In this document: one piece after another, positions 21,936 to 33,215 of the stretch
Position numbering within the stretch: the stretch's first letter is position 1
How the letters are laid out: each line of letters begins with the position of its first letter
Assembly (NCBI GenBank): GCA_036250195.1
Contig: JAVHZZ010000004.1
Span: forward strand, 322,364,628 to 322,428,627
Direction of reading: 5' to 3'
Length of the DNA stretch: 64,000 nt
Source: Mixophyes australis
Lineage: Eukaryota > Chordata > Amphibia > Anura > Limnodynastidae
Made by a program: the position numbers and the translations under genes
Notes under the pieces: model-generated
Told to the model about the DNA's origin: nothing
The model's input: the letters and a program-made list of their open reading frames with translations, nothing else
Database searches by the model: none

Positions 21936-22249
21936 CATACTTACCAACTTTACAATGTTGGTATCCGGGAGCCTGCGGGGGAGGTGGGCGTCATGAGGGG
22001 CGGGCCTCCAAAATCTGTGTCATTTTGGACCCGCCCCCATGACGTCATGACGCAAAATGCGTCATTTGACAGCGGGGGGCGGGGCCAAACGCCGCGATTC
22101 ACCAGGAATCGCGGCGTTTGTGACCTAATTCTGCCCACTTCACTAGGAAGTGGGCAGATCCGGGATTTTGCCACACTCGCCCGGGAGTCCGGGAGACTCT
22201 CTCAAAATGCGGGAGTCTCCCGGACATACCGGGAGAGTTGGCAAGTATG
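21936..22249. mobile_element. Non-autonomous hAT element, 314 bp, 8-bp TSD
   Basis: Terminal repeats catacttaccaact and agttggcaagtatg are bracketed by attgatat (21928-21935 and 22250-22257). The interior is GC- and CpG-rich against AT-rich flanks. It contains a perfect hairpin, aaacgccgcgattc and gaatcgcggcgttt (22088-22120). A partial relative starts at 63462. Confidence 0.8.
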
Positions 22250-22448
22250 ATTGATATTAGTGTGCAACAAGCCACTAGAATACAAAGACACATGATTTAT
22301 GAAGCACAAAATGTACAAATAAGTTTCCTAGGTAATCATTAGAGAAATTGTGGACTTTTGCCTCACACACTTTCTTTTCTCACACAACCTTCTGCACCCT
22401 CTTCAGTCAGACTCTTGTTCCTAACACTCCACTGAGACTGTACTTACT

Positions 22449-22873
22449 AAAGCTAGGTACACACTACAGAAATTTTGACCAACTTTTTATGCCGAGCGAT
22501 TTTACATGCGATCGATGGTCCGATCGCTCGGTCCATGGACTGCATACACACTAGCCTTGTTTAGGATGATAAAGGGAATAACGGACGTCCCTTTAGCGAC
22601 TTTTTACAGCCATGTTGTCGTGAGCAATGACTGTAATTTCGTACTCACTGCTGTGGATCGGTCGGAAGTTTATACACACTACACAGCGGAAACGAGATTG
22701 GAACAAAAATATTAAACGGTGCGACCAACCAAATGAGGTGATAATCGTCCATTTGGGCAGACTTTCCACCATCGAGTCACTGCACACACTGACCAGACTT
22801 TTGAACGAGCGATCGTATGTCGGCTGTTTGAGCCGATTATTGGACAAAAACAGTGTAGTGTGTACCCAGCTTA
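22449..22873. mobile_element. MITE with aagctgggtacacactac-type termini
   Basis: The left end reads aaagctaggtacacactaca. The reverse complement of the right end reads taagctgggtacacactac. The interior is rich in cgatcg and gtcggac-like words with no coding content. A half copy with the same end lies at 52812. The target duplication is not clear. Confidence 0.65.
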
Positions 22874-22875
22874 AG

Positions 22876-24330
22876 GTTGATTTTATCAATGCCAAATCTA
22901 AAGGCCATTACTTGCTTCTATTTCTCCTGTATCTCTCCGATGCATTTAACACCGTGGACCACTATCTACTCCTAAAAACATTACAATCCTTACGTTTTAA
23001 GGACACTGCCCAATCCCGCTTCTCATCCTACCTATCTAATCACTCTTTCAGTATTAGTTTCTCTGTATCTACCTCCTCTCTGCTTCCTTTATCAGTTGGA
23101 GTACCACAAGGCTCTGCCTAGGTTCCCTGCTGTTCTCTATCTCTACCACTTCTCTTGGAAAATTCATAAGCACATTTGTATTTCAGTATCATCTCTATGT
23201 GGATGGCACCCAAATTAATCTATAATCTCTCACCATCCGTGTTACCGACTGCCATCTCATCTTGGATGTTCTCTTACCAACTCAACGTTAATCTTTATAA
23301 AACGGAACTAATATTATTTCCACCTGCCAATAGAAGTTATCTACATGACATTTCTATTTCTGTTGATAACATGACAATAAATCCTACTGCAGATGCTCAC
23401 TGCCTATGGGTGATCCTTGAGTCAGAACTATCCTTTGTTCCCAACATACAATCTATATCTACATTGTGTTACATACATATAAACAACGTTTCCAGAATAC
23501 GCACATATCTCACATAAAACACTGCAAAAACTTTAATTCATGCACTCATCATCTCCCGCTCTGACTATTGCAATCCCATCCTTACTGGTCTTCACCAAAT
23601 CAGACTCTCACGCTTACAATCTATTTTGCATGTAGTGGCTTGGTTGATTTTCCTTGCTAATTCTTCCTCCACTGCTGAGCCGCTCTGTCAGTCTCTACAT
23701 TGGCTGCATGTTTATTACTGAATCCAATATAACATACTTCTACTAACATACAAGGCCATCTACAAATCTGCACCAAAACACATCTCCTCATTTGTCTCAA
23801 AACATCTCCCAAATCAATAACTTCGTTCTGTACAAGATTTTTGTCTTTCATCCACACTCATTACCTGCTCCCATTCCCAGTTACAGGACATTTTCAGGCT
23901 GTACCCACTTTGTGGAATACCCTTTCTTGTACATTAAATCTTTCCTCTAGTCTTCAAACCTTCAAGCATTCTCTGAAAACCCACCTCTTCAGACATGATT
24001 ATAAAATTCCTCAACCACACTCTTAGCACCCTTTACACAGTTCACACAAGCCAAACAACTTTCTGACCCCTTGACCAACATTGCTGCATGATTTGATCAT
24101 ATCGCACACTAATCACTTTTTACCTTTGCAATCTGGCTAGACCAATATGCAATATGTAACACTTAACCTAATGTATCAAACTCCCGTTGTCCTATAGATT
24201 GTAAGATTGCGAGTAAGGCCCTCTTATCCATTTGTTTGTACTGCCCAGTATAGTTTTATTACTGTTTTTGTTCCCAATGGGAAAGCACTATGGAATATGC
24301 TGGTGCTATATAAATAAATAGACAGGGCCA
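22876..24330 (+). pseudogene. L2-type LINE RT and 3' end, decayed
   Basis: Plus-strand frames give LYLSDAFNTVDHYLLLKTL (RT motif A, where the family has DLSAAFDTVDH) and GVPQGSA (motif B). YVDGTQINL at 23196-23222 stands in place of YADDTQIYL. Later segments KTELILF, SFVPNIQSI, HALIISRSDYCN, LQSLHWLHV and LLTYKAIYKSAP match the thumb and C-terminus of L2 ORF2. The last catalytic Asp is Gly and several stops and shifts are present. The 3' UTR ends gctggtgctatataaataaat at about 24320. The 5' part (endonuclease) is absent. Confidence 0.75.
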
Positions 24331-24423
24331 CTACCAAGCGTTAAGGTTTTACACAAGCAAATTGTTTTCCATTGAAATATCTAATAAAATGTTTTCTTTA
24401 AGATGCATTTATCACTATGGGAC

Positions 24424-24832
24424 TCATTCTTCCTCTAGTCTTCAAACCTTCAAGCGTTCACTAAAAACCCACCTCTTCAGACAAGGTTATGAGATTCCTC
24501 AACCATCATCTTAATTTCCCTAGATTACCCTATTGCCATCCTCTACACAGCTAACGCAAGACAACAACCTTCTGACCAACATTGCAACACACACAGCCCA
24601 CTCAGTACTTTTACCTTTGCAGTCTGGCTGGTCCATTGTGCAATATGATGTAGCACATGTCCCTGTGTTTCTAACTCCCATTGTCCTATAGACTGTAAGC
24701 TTTCGAGCAGGGTTCTCTTACCTCTCTGTCTGTATGTATTACCCAGTATTGTCTTATTAATGTTTGTTCCCTATTGTAAAGCGCTACGGAATTTGCTGGC
24801 GCTAAATAAATAAATGTTGATGATGATGATGA
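24424..24832 (+). mobile_element. Second L2-type 3' end with ATG-repeat tail
   Basis: It repeats the end of the previous copy, starting at tcttcctctagtcttcaaacc and running through agcgctacggaatttgctgg to aaataaatgttgatgatgatg. It lies in the same orientation only about 100 bases after the first copy. It is either a separate 5'-truncated insertion or a duplication. Confidence 0.7.
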
Positions 24833-24834
24833 TG

Positions 24835-26940
24835 ATTTAGATTCGGATTTACACCAGTTTTTGTGCAAGCTACATACTTCTGTACTGCACATTGGCACTA
24901 AACATGCATAAGCATATGTCTGTATAACATTTTTGGAGTATCATTGAGTTGTGTCATCTTACGTATGGAGAGACAGAATGGAGGCAGAGAATCTACGTTG
25001 AGAACAGTAAGGGTTTCTTCATATAATTCTAACAAATCCGAAAGAGCCTTTTAGGAAGGTGGTGCAACAATACAGAATAATGATGACTATCAGCAGCACT
25101 ATCTATCTGATTTTGATTTGCTGCTTACATACTTACCTTTCCAGCTTAGATCACTAATGCCACAGATATATTATATCAAGTTGTGACCATAATTTCCATT
25201 TGTACTACGGCAGAAAAGAAAATTTCCATTTGATTGTTAAAGGGGAAAACAACAGGTGTGGTTTAATTTTAATTGAGTTTATATTTGTGTTTGTATTTTA
25301 TTATCTTTTATATTGAATGTGACATTTGCATTTATCTATAACTCAAAACAACATTCTCTCGAGTATAATACACTTCATTACAACATTATATTGTATACAA
25401 AGAGAATAATGTGATTAGCATTTTCTAAAAACACTGTCCTGTCATATCTCTGTGCTCTGCTTGCTCTACCTCTACAGTATCGTAGAGATAGTGCAGCGAT
25501 AGTACAGAATCGTAGCACGGGAGTAATTATATGCACTTATATAACTGACATACGTCTGGCACCAATGCTACTGTTTTCTAACTGGGCGCATCTTGTGATG
25601 CGTCTGACTAAACATATACACATAAATATGCATTTTTTTTAACTATTGTCTTTTACTACGTACATTTGGAGTACACATGCGTCTACTACATGAGCCACTA
25701 ACTTCTCGTGTTCTTTGTGCTTTGTAAATTAATATTTCTTAAAAAGAACATTTAAAATGCAAACATTTAGATAATAACGATGATGGACAGTGTAGAGCAC
25801 CAAGAACTCCTGTAGTATGTGTATGTGGGTGTCTTGTTGTACAGGTATTAAAACTTTTGAACCTACATACGGACAACATTAGAGGGCAGATGACAGACCA
25901 CAGACAAAAGAAAACAGAGACATTAATGATATTCTTCCATCCATGGTCCACCATTAATTTTCTTATGAAATATGTGAATAAGTGTGCTTCATTTTTATAA
26001 GGATCAGTAATCCATATTACATTCGTCTTTAGGGCTTCATTAATTGCTGTGTTAACAGAGTTCTAGCGGATGTATAGAGGATGTATTGCACATACTATTA
26101 CGTCGGTATTTGGTGCAAGATTACTGTATCCTGCAGCCTCTGCACATAAAGGATTTCATCTCCAGTGATAATGGCCACTAACCTTAAAAAAACAGTTACA
26201 TTTTAAGGTGAAAAACTAAAATATCCACCAAGTGTTTTATTTTAATGTGTTGTTGTTTGTGTCAAGGTCAGGAAAACTGGTGCAACAGATCTCACACTAA
26301 ACACTTTTCTTGGTGACATGAATAGCACAGCCTATACACTGTATTACTGTTCAGATGCAGTCAGGACAGTATTTTGAGTTGAAACATCTCTGGTCATTAA
26401 ATTATTATTATATATTATTATATGTTATTATAAATATTATTGCGCATTCTGCATGCTCATGCCACTCTGTTCAATAACTCTTTAGTAACCAGTGATTAGT
26501 TAGGACCAATTAGAAAAAACCCAAAATTAAAGTAAATAAAACCACATAAAACTTCTTTCTGAATCCCCTGATGAGTTGTGCCTTAAACTACACTATAGGT
26601 TATTCATCCAAAAGTATGCTCACACAATCATGTTTTATCATACCAAAGTATATCGTATCGCTTGATTTGATGTTATAAACTTCCTAAAATTCACGATCGA
26701 GGATGGAACGATGTCATGTCAATTTCGGAAGTGTGTACGTATTTATGACCATCTGTCCGACAATTCTGTCAATAGTTCCTCCAACAGCGATGCTTTTGTG
26801 TGCGTGCTTATTTAAATCTATGAAGTTCTCTTCTACGTGCTGTGTTGTCTAAATGTAACACCCTGTGTCTCTACCACAGCACCTGGCAAATGGACAAAAG
26901 TGTATTTATCATGTAATTTAAACACATGTACATATGTGTA
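24835..26940. other. Unannotated intergenic sequence
   Basis: AT-rich with no supported coding region. 26620-26790 has CpG-containing words such as acgatcgagg that may come from an old MITE, but no ends could be matched. Confidence 0.4.
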
Positions 26941-27159
26941 AAGAATCTGTCACGGGCACTAGGAGTCTTTACCCAGGTATCACCAGATGATGGACTTACC
27001 AGAGCAGTATAGATGGTAATATGGTACTCTGGTAGCGGGGTGATCACGGAACAGGAGACAGCAGATGGTAAGAGAATGCTCGTGGAAAGTCTATGACTAG
27101 CAGCACTGGTAATATATAGATAACTGTACACGAGGAACTGGATGGACAAGGAAACGTGA

Positions 27160-27430
27160 GGGTAGTCAGTGGTCTGCGGATAGCAAGTTGTACCACTGCT
27201 ATAGTGAGGAGGAATGTCCAGAAGCTACGAGGAGGTGATGAGAGTCAGCGGTCTGCGTATAGCAAGTGGTACCGCTGTCTAGGTGAGGGAATGGAATCCA
27301 GGTGAAGGTATCCGGAAAATCAGTGGTCTGCGTTAGCAAGTTGTACCACTGCTATGTGAAAGGATACTGGAAACTGGTGACTCAGGAAACAGGGAACAGT
27401 GGTCTGCCTCTAGCAAGTTGTACCACTGAA
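27160..27430 (-). repeat. Minisatellite, about 75-bp unit, four copies
   Basis: cagtggtctgcg...agcaagttgtaccactgctat recurs near 27167, 27247, 27317 and 27391. Each unit contains a short inverted repeat, cagtgg and ccactg. Confidence 0.7.
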
Positions 27431-28029
27431 ATATATACGTGAGGAGGAGCACGGGGAGATAAATGCAATGCAGAGTATACACGGGCACACTGAACTTGAT
27501 CCCACGATGATATGCACAAAATAGTAATAACTGAACAGCACTGCACAAATATACAAAGTCACAAGAACTATCCAGGCTAAAAGGTAACACAGTCAAATGA
27601 TGGCAAAAGTCTCAGCGGATAGGAAACTCCAGAGGAGAACAACTCAGTCCAGCTAGATATGCAATACACCAGCACAGTCAATGAGAAGTATGCATACCGT
27701 GGTTCAGGAGAGCAGGCTGTCAAAAAGAAGTGCAGAGATACCTGAACGGCTGGAGGCCGGCAGGATACGAAGTCTCAGGAGGGTGGAAGCGGTAACCAAG
27801 TAGGTGCAGCGCACAGTAGGTAGACCAGCAAGGATGTAAACAATACTCAGGAAGCAGTAGTATATAGAACTGGACACCCGGAGAACACAGGAGAGTAGAG
27901 GCGGTCTAGCCGAGATCAAAGCAGCGGAGCGTTGATCCGATGCAGACAGGCGAGTTGACACAAGCAGGAACACTGTAGAAGCACGGAGACAGCGGATCGG
28001 CTGGCTGCAGACACGAGGAGTACTGGAGG

Positions 28030-28470
28030 GTTGCGATGAGCAGGACACTGCAGATACACGGAGGCAGCGGATAGGAATCAGCTGGTGCAGTCACGATGAA
28101 ACACGGGAGAGTTGAGGTGAGCAGGATACTGTAGCTACACGGAGGCAGCGGATAGGAATCAGCTGGTGCAGTCACAATGAAACACAGGAGAGTTGAGATA
28201 AGCAGGATACTGTAGATACACGGAGGCAGCGGATAGGAATCAGCTGGTGCAGTCACGATGAAACACGGGAGAGTTGAAGTGAACTGGAAACTGTAGTAGC
28301 ACAGAGGCAGCGGATAGGAATCAGCTGGTGCAGTCACGATGAAACACAGGAGAGTTGAAGTGGACTGGAAACTGTAGAAGCACAGAGGCAGCGGATAGGA
28401 ATCAGCTGGTGCAGTCACGATGAAACACAGGAGAGTTGAAGTGGTCTGGAAACCACAAACGAACAACAGG
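28030..28470 (-). repeat. Minisatellite, 81-bp unit, five copies
   Basis: The word gaggcagcggataggaatca recurs at 28061, 28142, 28223, 28304 and 28385, an exact 81-bp period. Because 81 is a multiple of three, a minus-strand frame stays open through the array and encodes a 27-residue repeat. The open frame (27906-28466) is likely a by-product. Confidence 0.9.
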
Positions 28471-28849
28471 AATCAGCAGGAGCTAAATACACGAGGAAAC
28501 ACAGGAACACCTTCAGAGGCTTATGGGGAATGAGACTCCAAGATCAGGCAACCAGGTAATGATCACAGGTGGTTTAAATAGGGAGGGTTGCCTGATCATC
28601 CAATCAAATAAAAGCAACAGGTACTGAAGGTTTGAAAGGGCTGCACATGCGCAGACCCTCAGGATGGTGGACGGCCACGGTTCCTGAATACACGGGAAAT
28701 GGCACTCACAGTCCGGTGAGTGACAGAATCTCTCTAGAGTGTCATTAATTTAATGGTGGCCCATGTGCCATATGTACATTTATTTTATGTTGTTTCATAT
28801 ACCTTTTTTGTGTATTTACTTTACCTGCACTGTAAGCACATTAATGTAA

Positions 28850-29641
28850 GCACAAAAACTGTGTAGCAGGAGCTTAATGGTATAGGTTTCTATGGCCGAG
28901 TAGCTGCATGCAAGCCTCACATCACCAAGACCAATGCCAAGCATTGGATGGAGTGGTGTAGAGTAAACTAATACTGCACTGTGGAGCAGTGGAAACGTGT
29001 TCAATGGAGTGATGAATCACGCTTCTTTGTTTGGCAGTCAGATGGGCGAGTCTAAGTTTAGCCAATGCATTACCTGCTTGACTGCATTATGCCAACTGTG
29101 AAGTTTGGTGAAGGAGGGATAATGGTATGGGGCTGTTTTTCATGGTTTGAGCTAGTCCCCTTATTTCCAGTGAAGGCTAATCTTAATACTTCAGCATACC
29201 AAGCCATTTCCAAGTTTGTGGCAACAGTTTGGGGAAGGCTCTCTTCTATTCCAGTATGACTGTGCCCCAGTGCACAAAGAAAGGACTACAAAGACATGGT
29301 TTGATGATCTCAGTGTAGAAGAACTTGATTGGCTCACACAGCACACAGAGCCCTGTCCTCAACCCCAACAAACACCTTTGGGATGAACTGGAATGGAGAT
29401 TGCGAGAATGGCCTTCTAGTCCAACATTGGTGCCCGACCCTATAAATGCTTTACAGAATGAATGGGCACAGAAACACCTCAACAGCTTGTGGATATGTGG
29501 AAAGCCTTCCAAGAAGAGTGGAAGCTGTTATTGCTGCAAAAGGGGGACCAACTCCATATTAAAATATATGTATTTGAATACAATGTCATTACAGTCCCTG
29601 TTGGTGTAATGGTCGAACATCCGAATACCCTTGTCCATATA
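28850..29641 (+). pseudogene. Tc1/mariner transposase, 5'-truncated and inactive
   Basis: The frames read GRVAACKPHITKTNAKHWM-like sequence, QWKRVQWSDESRFFVWQSDGRV (first catalytic Asp at 29011-29013), [19 protein letters not shown] and [19 protein letters not shown] (second Asp at 29258-29260). They then read LNPNKHLWDELEWRLREWPS and end near KLLLLQKGDQ. Tc1 enzymes use a D-D-34-E triad. The Glu expected in NPIEHLW is Lys here (29370-29372), and two frameshifts and stops break the frame. The right end, with gtaatggtcgaacatccgaa and ttgtccatata, resembles a Tc1-type inverted repeat ending at TA. The left end and the DNA-binding domain are missing. Confidence 0.8.
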
Positions 29642-29663
29642 GTGTGTGTATATATACATATGT

Positions 29664-29722
<59 letters not shown>

Positions 29723-29732
29723 TATAGAGAGA

Positions 29733-29763
<31 letters not shown>
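29642..29763. repeat. (TA)n followed by (GA)n microsatellite
   Basis: Mostly alternating TA for about 75 bases, then GA for about 40, directly after the Tc1 end. TA is the Tc1 target. Confidence 0.95.
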
Positions 29764-29767
<4 letters not shown>

Positions 29768-30170
29768 ATAGTTGGACAATGTGGTCAATACAGCTTGACT
29801 ACTTTACTATATCACGCTTTACGTTATCTGTAATATGTACTAAAATATAACTTCAAAACTAAGTTTTTTTAAAAAATTAGCACCCTAAATCATAGAGAAA
29901 TCCCTTTTTGTTGTCTTGTTTCTCTACACAGAAAGCGTCCATCTCAGTTGACTAGTTATATTTATCCTTTTTTCTTCCCATTTGGTTTTAATAGTTGCAT
30001 AGACAGATGACCATTGACTGGCTCTTTAATATTATATTTGTATTTGTTATTTTATTGTTAAGTATTTAAACCTTCACTAATATCTTTTATTTTGACAATT
30101 CTGAGCATAAAGTATAATATAAATATGTATTATATACAAAACTACAGAAAAATATATTTTAACATGTTAA
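29764..30170. other. AT-rich spacer, nothing recognised
   Basis: No supported element up to the L1 target site. Confidence 0.5.
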
Positions 30171-30184
30171 AATAATGCATAACT
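30171..30184. repeat. Target-site duplication of the full-length L1, left copy
   Basis: aataatgcataact recurs exactly at 37368-37381 after the poly(A) tail. Two further A residues could be added. Confidence 0.9.
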
Positions 30185-31475
30185 GGGGGGCGTGGCCAGG
30201 ACGCCATACTAGACACACACGCTTCACAGGGGCTCCCGACAACGAGCTTGGAAAATCTCCAAAAACTAAGAACTAGCCCCAAAATCCAGTCCCCGCATTC
30301 TTCTCATCACATCTGGAAGGCGGAGGAGCCTATGAGACTGCCGGAGGGATCTCCGGTTTCGGCGCGGGAGGTGTCTGGCTGGAGGTGCGGCCCGTTTGGC
30401 GCGACTGTGGCACCCTGTTGCTGCCTGCTCCTTTAATGCCCTTCTGTAAAGCTTTGATCAGCAGTGACTTTGTGCAGCCCGCATAAGTGGCCCCCGCTGA
30501 TTACCCCCCTGCGGTCACCCCTTGATCGCCCTGAGTGAGCCCCGCTTCTCCCGCTACCCGCTCAGCCCCCCCTCCATCTTAGCTCTCACCTTGTAGCTGA
30601 AGACGCCGACCTTCGTGTGGGTGCCTGCACTCGAGGCTGCGGCGCTGTGTGGGGCTGCCCTGAAGCGGCCTGGCTGTGAAGAGGCCTACTTCCGGTTAGC
30701 GGTCCCCGGAGCTGGGTGGTAGCTGCCTCCCAGGAGATATACATCCGGTGGGGGCGTTTCTGCGGCGCTCCATCGATCCGGCGACCTGGACCCCCCTGTG
30801 TTGCTTAAACATCTGGCTTTGTTCCACGGTCTATCCGGAGCCTCCCTCCTGAGAAAACCCATGCAGGAATCAAGAGTGGCTGACTCAGTCTAAGGTGTTG
30901 ATTGCTCTCCTGCGTTCTGTTCCTGCTGTGCAGTCTCACTATATAGTGTTGGCTGCAAACTGTGTCTAATATCTCTTTGCTGCCCTCCAGTGGCCGATAA
31001 TCGGTACTACAATCTCTATTACTAAAGCTGCAGATCCCCAACTACAGAGAGAGGTTCTGTAGCTGCAAGAGACAACAGGATCTAAAATATTAGTACCCAT
31101 CTATCCTCCTGCGCTCTTCCTGAAGAGTTTCCACAAAGAGGGTCTGAGCATTTCACCAGAGTTGGCTACTCTACATCATCTATCTATTGTCTTTATCAAG
31201 AAAGAGTGCATATCTCTGGGTGTCAATCCCACCAAGAGCTCGAGTCGCGACAGTCCCCGGACTCCTTTCCTCATACTTACAACTACCTGGTCGGACTTTG
31301 CTTTGCTTTAATATAAGCCGCGATATGGAGTAAGTTACGACGACCCGCATGGCCACTGCGCCAGGGCCCTCGCTTGGAAAGCCGTGGGGATGTCTTTTCT
31401 TCTAATCTAAACACAGAAACCTTCATAACAGCTTTCGCTAGTTGATTTATTGGCGATTGGCCCCCCGAGTGTACC
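30185..31475 (+). promoter_or_regulatory. 5' UTR and likely internal promoter of the L1-type element
   Basis: This is 1.29 kb of non-coding sequence, CpG- and GC-rich in its first 700 bases against AT-rich genomic flanks. L1-type elements carry an internal pol II promoter here because the transcript must include it. I cannot name specific factor sites. Boundaries follow from the target duplication and the ORF1 start. Confidence 0.6.
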
Positions 31476-32498
31476 ATGCCGAAGGGTGGCAGGAAGACGG
31501 GTGGTCCGGATCTCTCTCAGAACCTCAAGAAATTTGGGTTTTCAGAGGCTAAGACCCCAAGCACCTCCTCTCCACAACGTGAAGCTCATTCCGACTCTGA
31601 CGACTCGGATTCCTCGCCATTGACACGCAAGGACCTACAATCCCTGTTTCGGGAGGTTAAGGAGACAAGAAAATCAGTGCAGGCTGTCCAGTCAGAAGTA
31701 CAGAAAGCCATTGGCTCCCTAAGGGCGGAGGTTCAGGACCTCGGGAATAGGACGGACCACCTGGAAACTAAAATGGATGAAGCTGCTTCTTCCCACAAGG
31801 ACACGGTGACCGACATCCAACAATTGAAACAAGATATGCTTCATATGCAAGAACAACAAGAGGATCAAGAGAACAGGGCCAGGCGTAATAATCTACGCAT
31901 TAGGGGTATCCCCGAGGAGGTGGATCAATCCCTCCTAGACCAATATCTTAAAAGACTCTTTGCCGGCCTAGCTCCTGCTACCCCAGAGGATCAGCTTCTC
32001 TTGGACAGGGCCCACAGAGCTCTCCGCCCTCGTTCTCAAGAGCCCTCTCAACCTCGGGATGTCATTCTCCGTTGTCACTATTATACCACCAAGGAAGCGA
32101 TCTTGCGGGAATCTCGTAAGACTGACTCAATTACGTTTGAAGATGCCTCCTTGCAGATCTTCCAGGACATTGCTCCACTTACGCTTCTCAAGAGGCGTGA
32201 ATTGAAGCCGGCGACTTCTATTCTCAGGGACAATAACATTCGCTACCGATGGGGCTTTCCGTTCCGCCTTTAGGTCTGGCATAATAACAAGCTTCATTCT
32301 GCTCGTTCCATGACGGAAGCAGTCCAGCTCCTTGGGACTCTGGGTCTCCCGGCCCCGTCTTCTCATCCTCCCACGGCGGCATCGGGATCGCAGTTCGGCT
32401 CTACGGGATCCGCCCCTGCCTCTCGGAAGCTTCCAACTACAGAGTGGACGACTGTGACAAGAGCCGTTAAACCATCTGTTAATATTCCACCGCCTTGA
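31476..32498 (+). pseudogene. L1-type ORF1 protein, one in-frame stop
   Basis: ORF1p is the RNA-binding chaperone that trimerises and coats the LINE transcript. The first 265 codons begin MPKGGRKTGG and continue through an acidic serine-rich stretch (about 30-50) and a heptad-like coiled coil (about 55-132). ENRARRNNLRIRGIPE (132-147) opens the RRM, which continues with LLLDRAHRALRP (174-185). The C-terminal domain carries IFQDIAPLTLLKRRE (228-242). A TAG at 32271-32273 then interrupts the C-terminal domain. The same frame continues open for 75 more codons (VWHNNKLHSARSMTEAV...) to 32498, with no shift. The normal product is therefore about 340 residues. The stop is probably a recent point mutation. 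Readthrough is possible but unsupported. Confidence 0.85.
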
Positions 32499-32855
32499 TA
32501 TATGTTCTCAGTGTTGCCTTGTTTCTTTTTTTATTTCTGAAACCACCCGGTTTCTTGTTCCTCCTCTCTACATGACTGATCGCTGGTTTTCGGTCTCCCT
32601 CATGTAGATTGGGAGGTAGCAGGGGCTACTCGCCCCAGTTATTGGGTTAATCTGTTAGTTAACTTTCTGTGTAATTACTTTACTGTATTATTTTCTAATT
32701 GTTTTATTATGCTACTCACCTACTACCCTTAGTTGATTTTCTATACGTTTGGCCATTTTATTGACTTTGGGTAGTGGTTTGCTCCTCTTCCCCCACGACA
32801 GTCCTTTCCCATCTAGCTTGCTTTATCGCTCCTCTGACCCTGGCGGGGAGGTAGT

Positions 32856-33215
32856 GTGGTTGTCCACATTTTTCAGTTGGTTCTCCCAGACCTTCCTAGT
32901 GCCCATTTTCCTGGCCACGTTCCCATGATGGGCATATTGCCCTTGCCCGGCCCTCCCTTGCCACTGGCACTGCCCCGTACCTTCCCTGGCCGGCTCCATG
33001 GACCAGGTGTGTCTTCACACGCTGGCCCTGTCCACTACCCTACTCCCCCCTTTTCCTTTCCCTCCTCTCCTTTTTTTCCTCAGGCACTTTTATATCTTTT
33101 TTGTCCTTATTGCATTTGTGTTAACTTGGAACTGTTTTTTTATTTTTTTGTAGTGCGACCGGTCCTCGCTGGGGGACCTGAGGCGGCCCTGTCTTCATCT
33201 TCAGATGGCTCTTAG
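32856..33215 (+). other. Small open frame in the ORF1-ORF2 spacer, overlapping the ORF2 start
   Basis: A 119-codon frame rich in Pro, Leu and Phe ends 11 bases past the ORF2 ATG (33205), in a different frame. No domain is recognised. The spacer is pyrimidine-rich, which favours open frames by chance. The overlap would allow termination-reinitiation, but nothing else supports translation. Confidence 0.2.

Larger units (their letters stand above)
26948..28725 (-). mobile_element. Gypsy-like solo LTR, 1778 bp, 5-bp TSD gaatc
   Basis: The unit starts tgtcacggg and ends ggtgagtgaca, a TG...CA type end with a tgtcac inverted repeat. It is flanked by gaatc on both sides (26943-26947 and 28726-28730). 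On the minus strand a promoter-like ccctatttaaacc box (28571-28583 region) precedes the transcribed half, which is filled with tandem repeats. No gag, pol or second LTR is nearby, so it is a solo LTR left by recombination. Gypsy-like is inferred from TSD size and ends. Confidence 0.65.

Noticed and set aside
28030..28470. Regular 81-bp repeats resembling a CRISPR layout
   Set aside because: Units are contiguous with no unique spacers, no cas genes are present and the DNA is eukaryotic. It is a minisatellite.
29462..29769. Frames with long Tyr-Ile repeats
   Set aside because: Translation of the (TA)n microsatellite after the Tc1 remnant.
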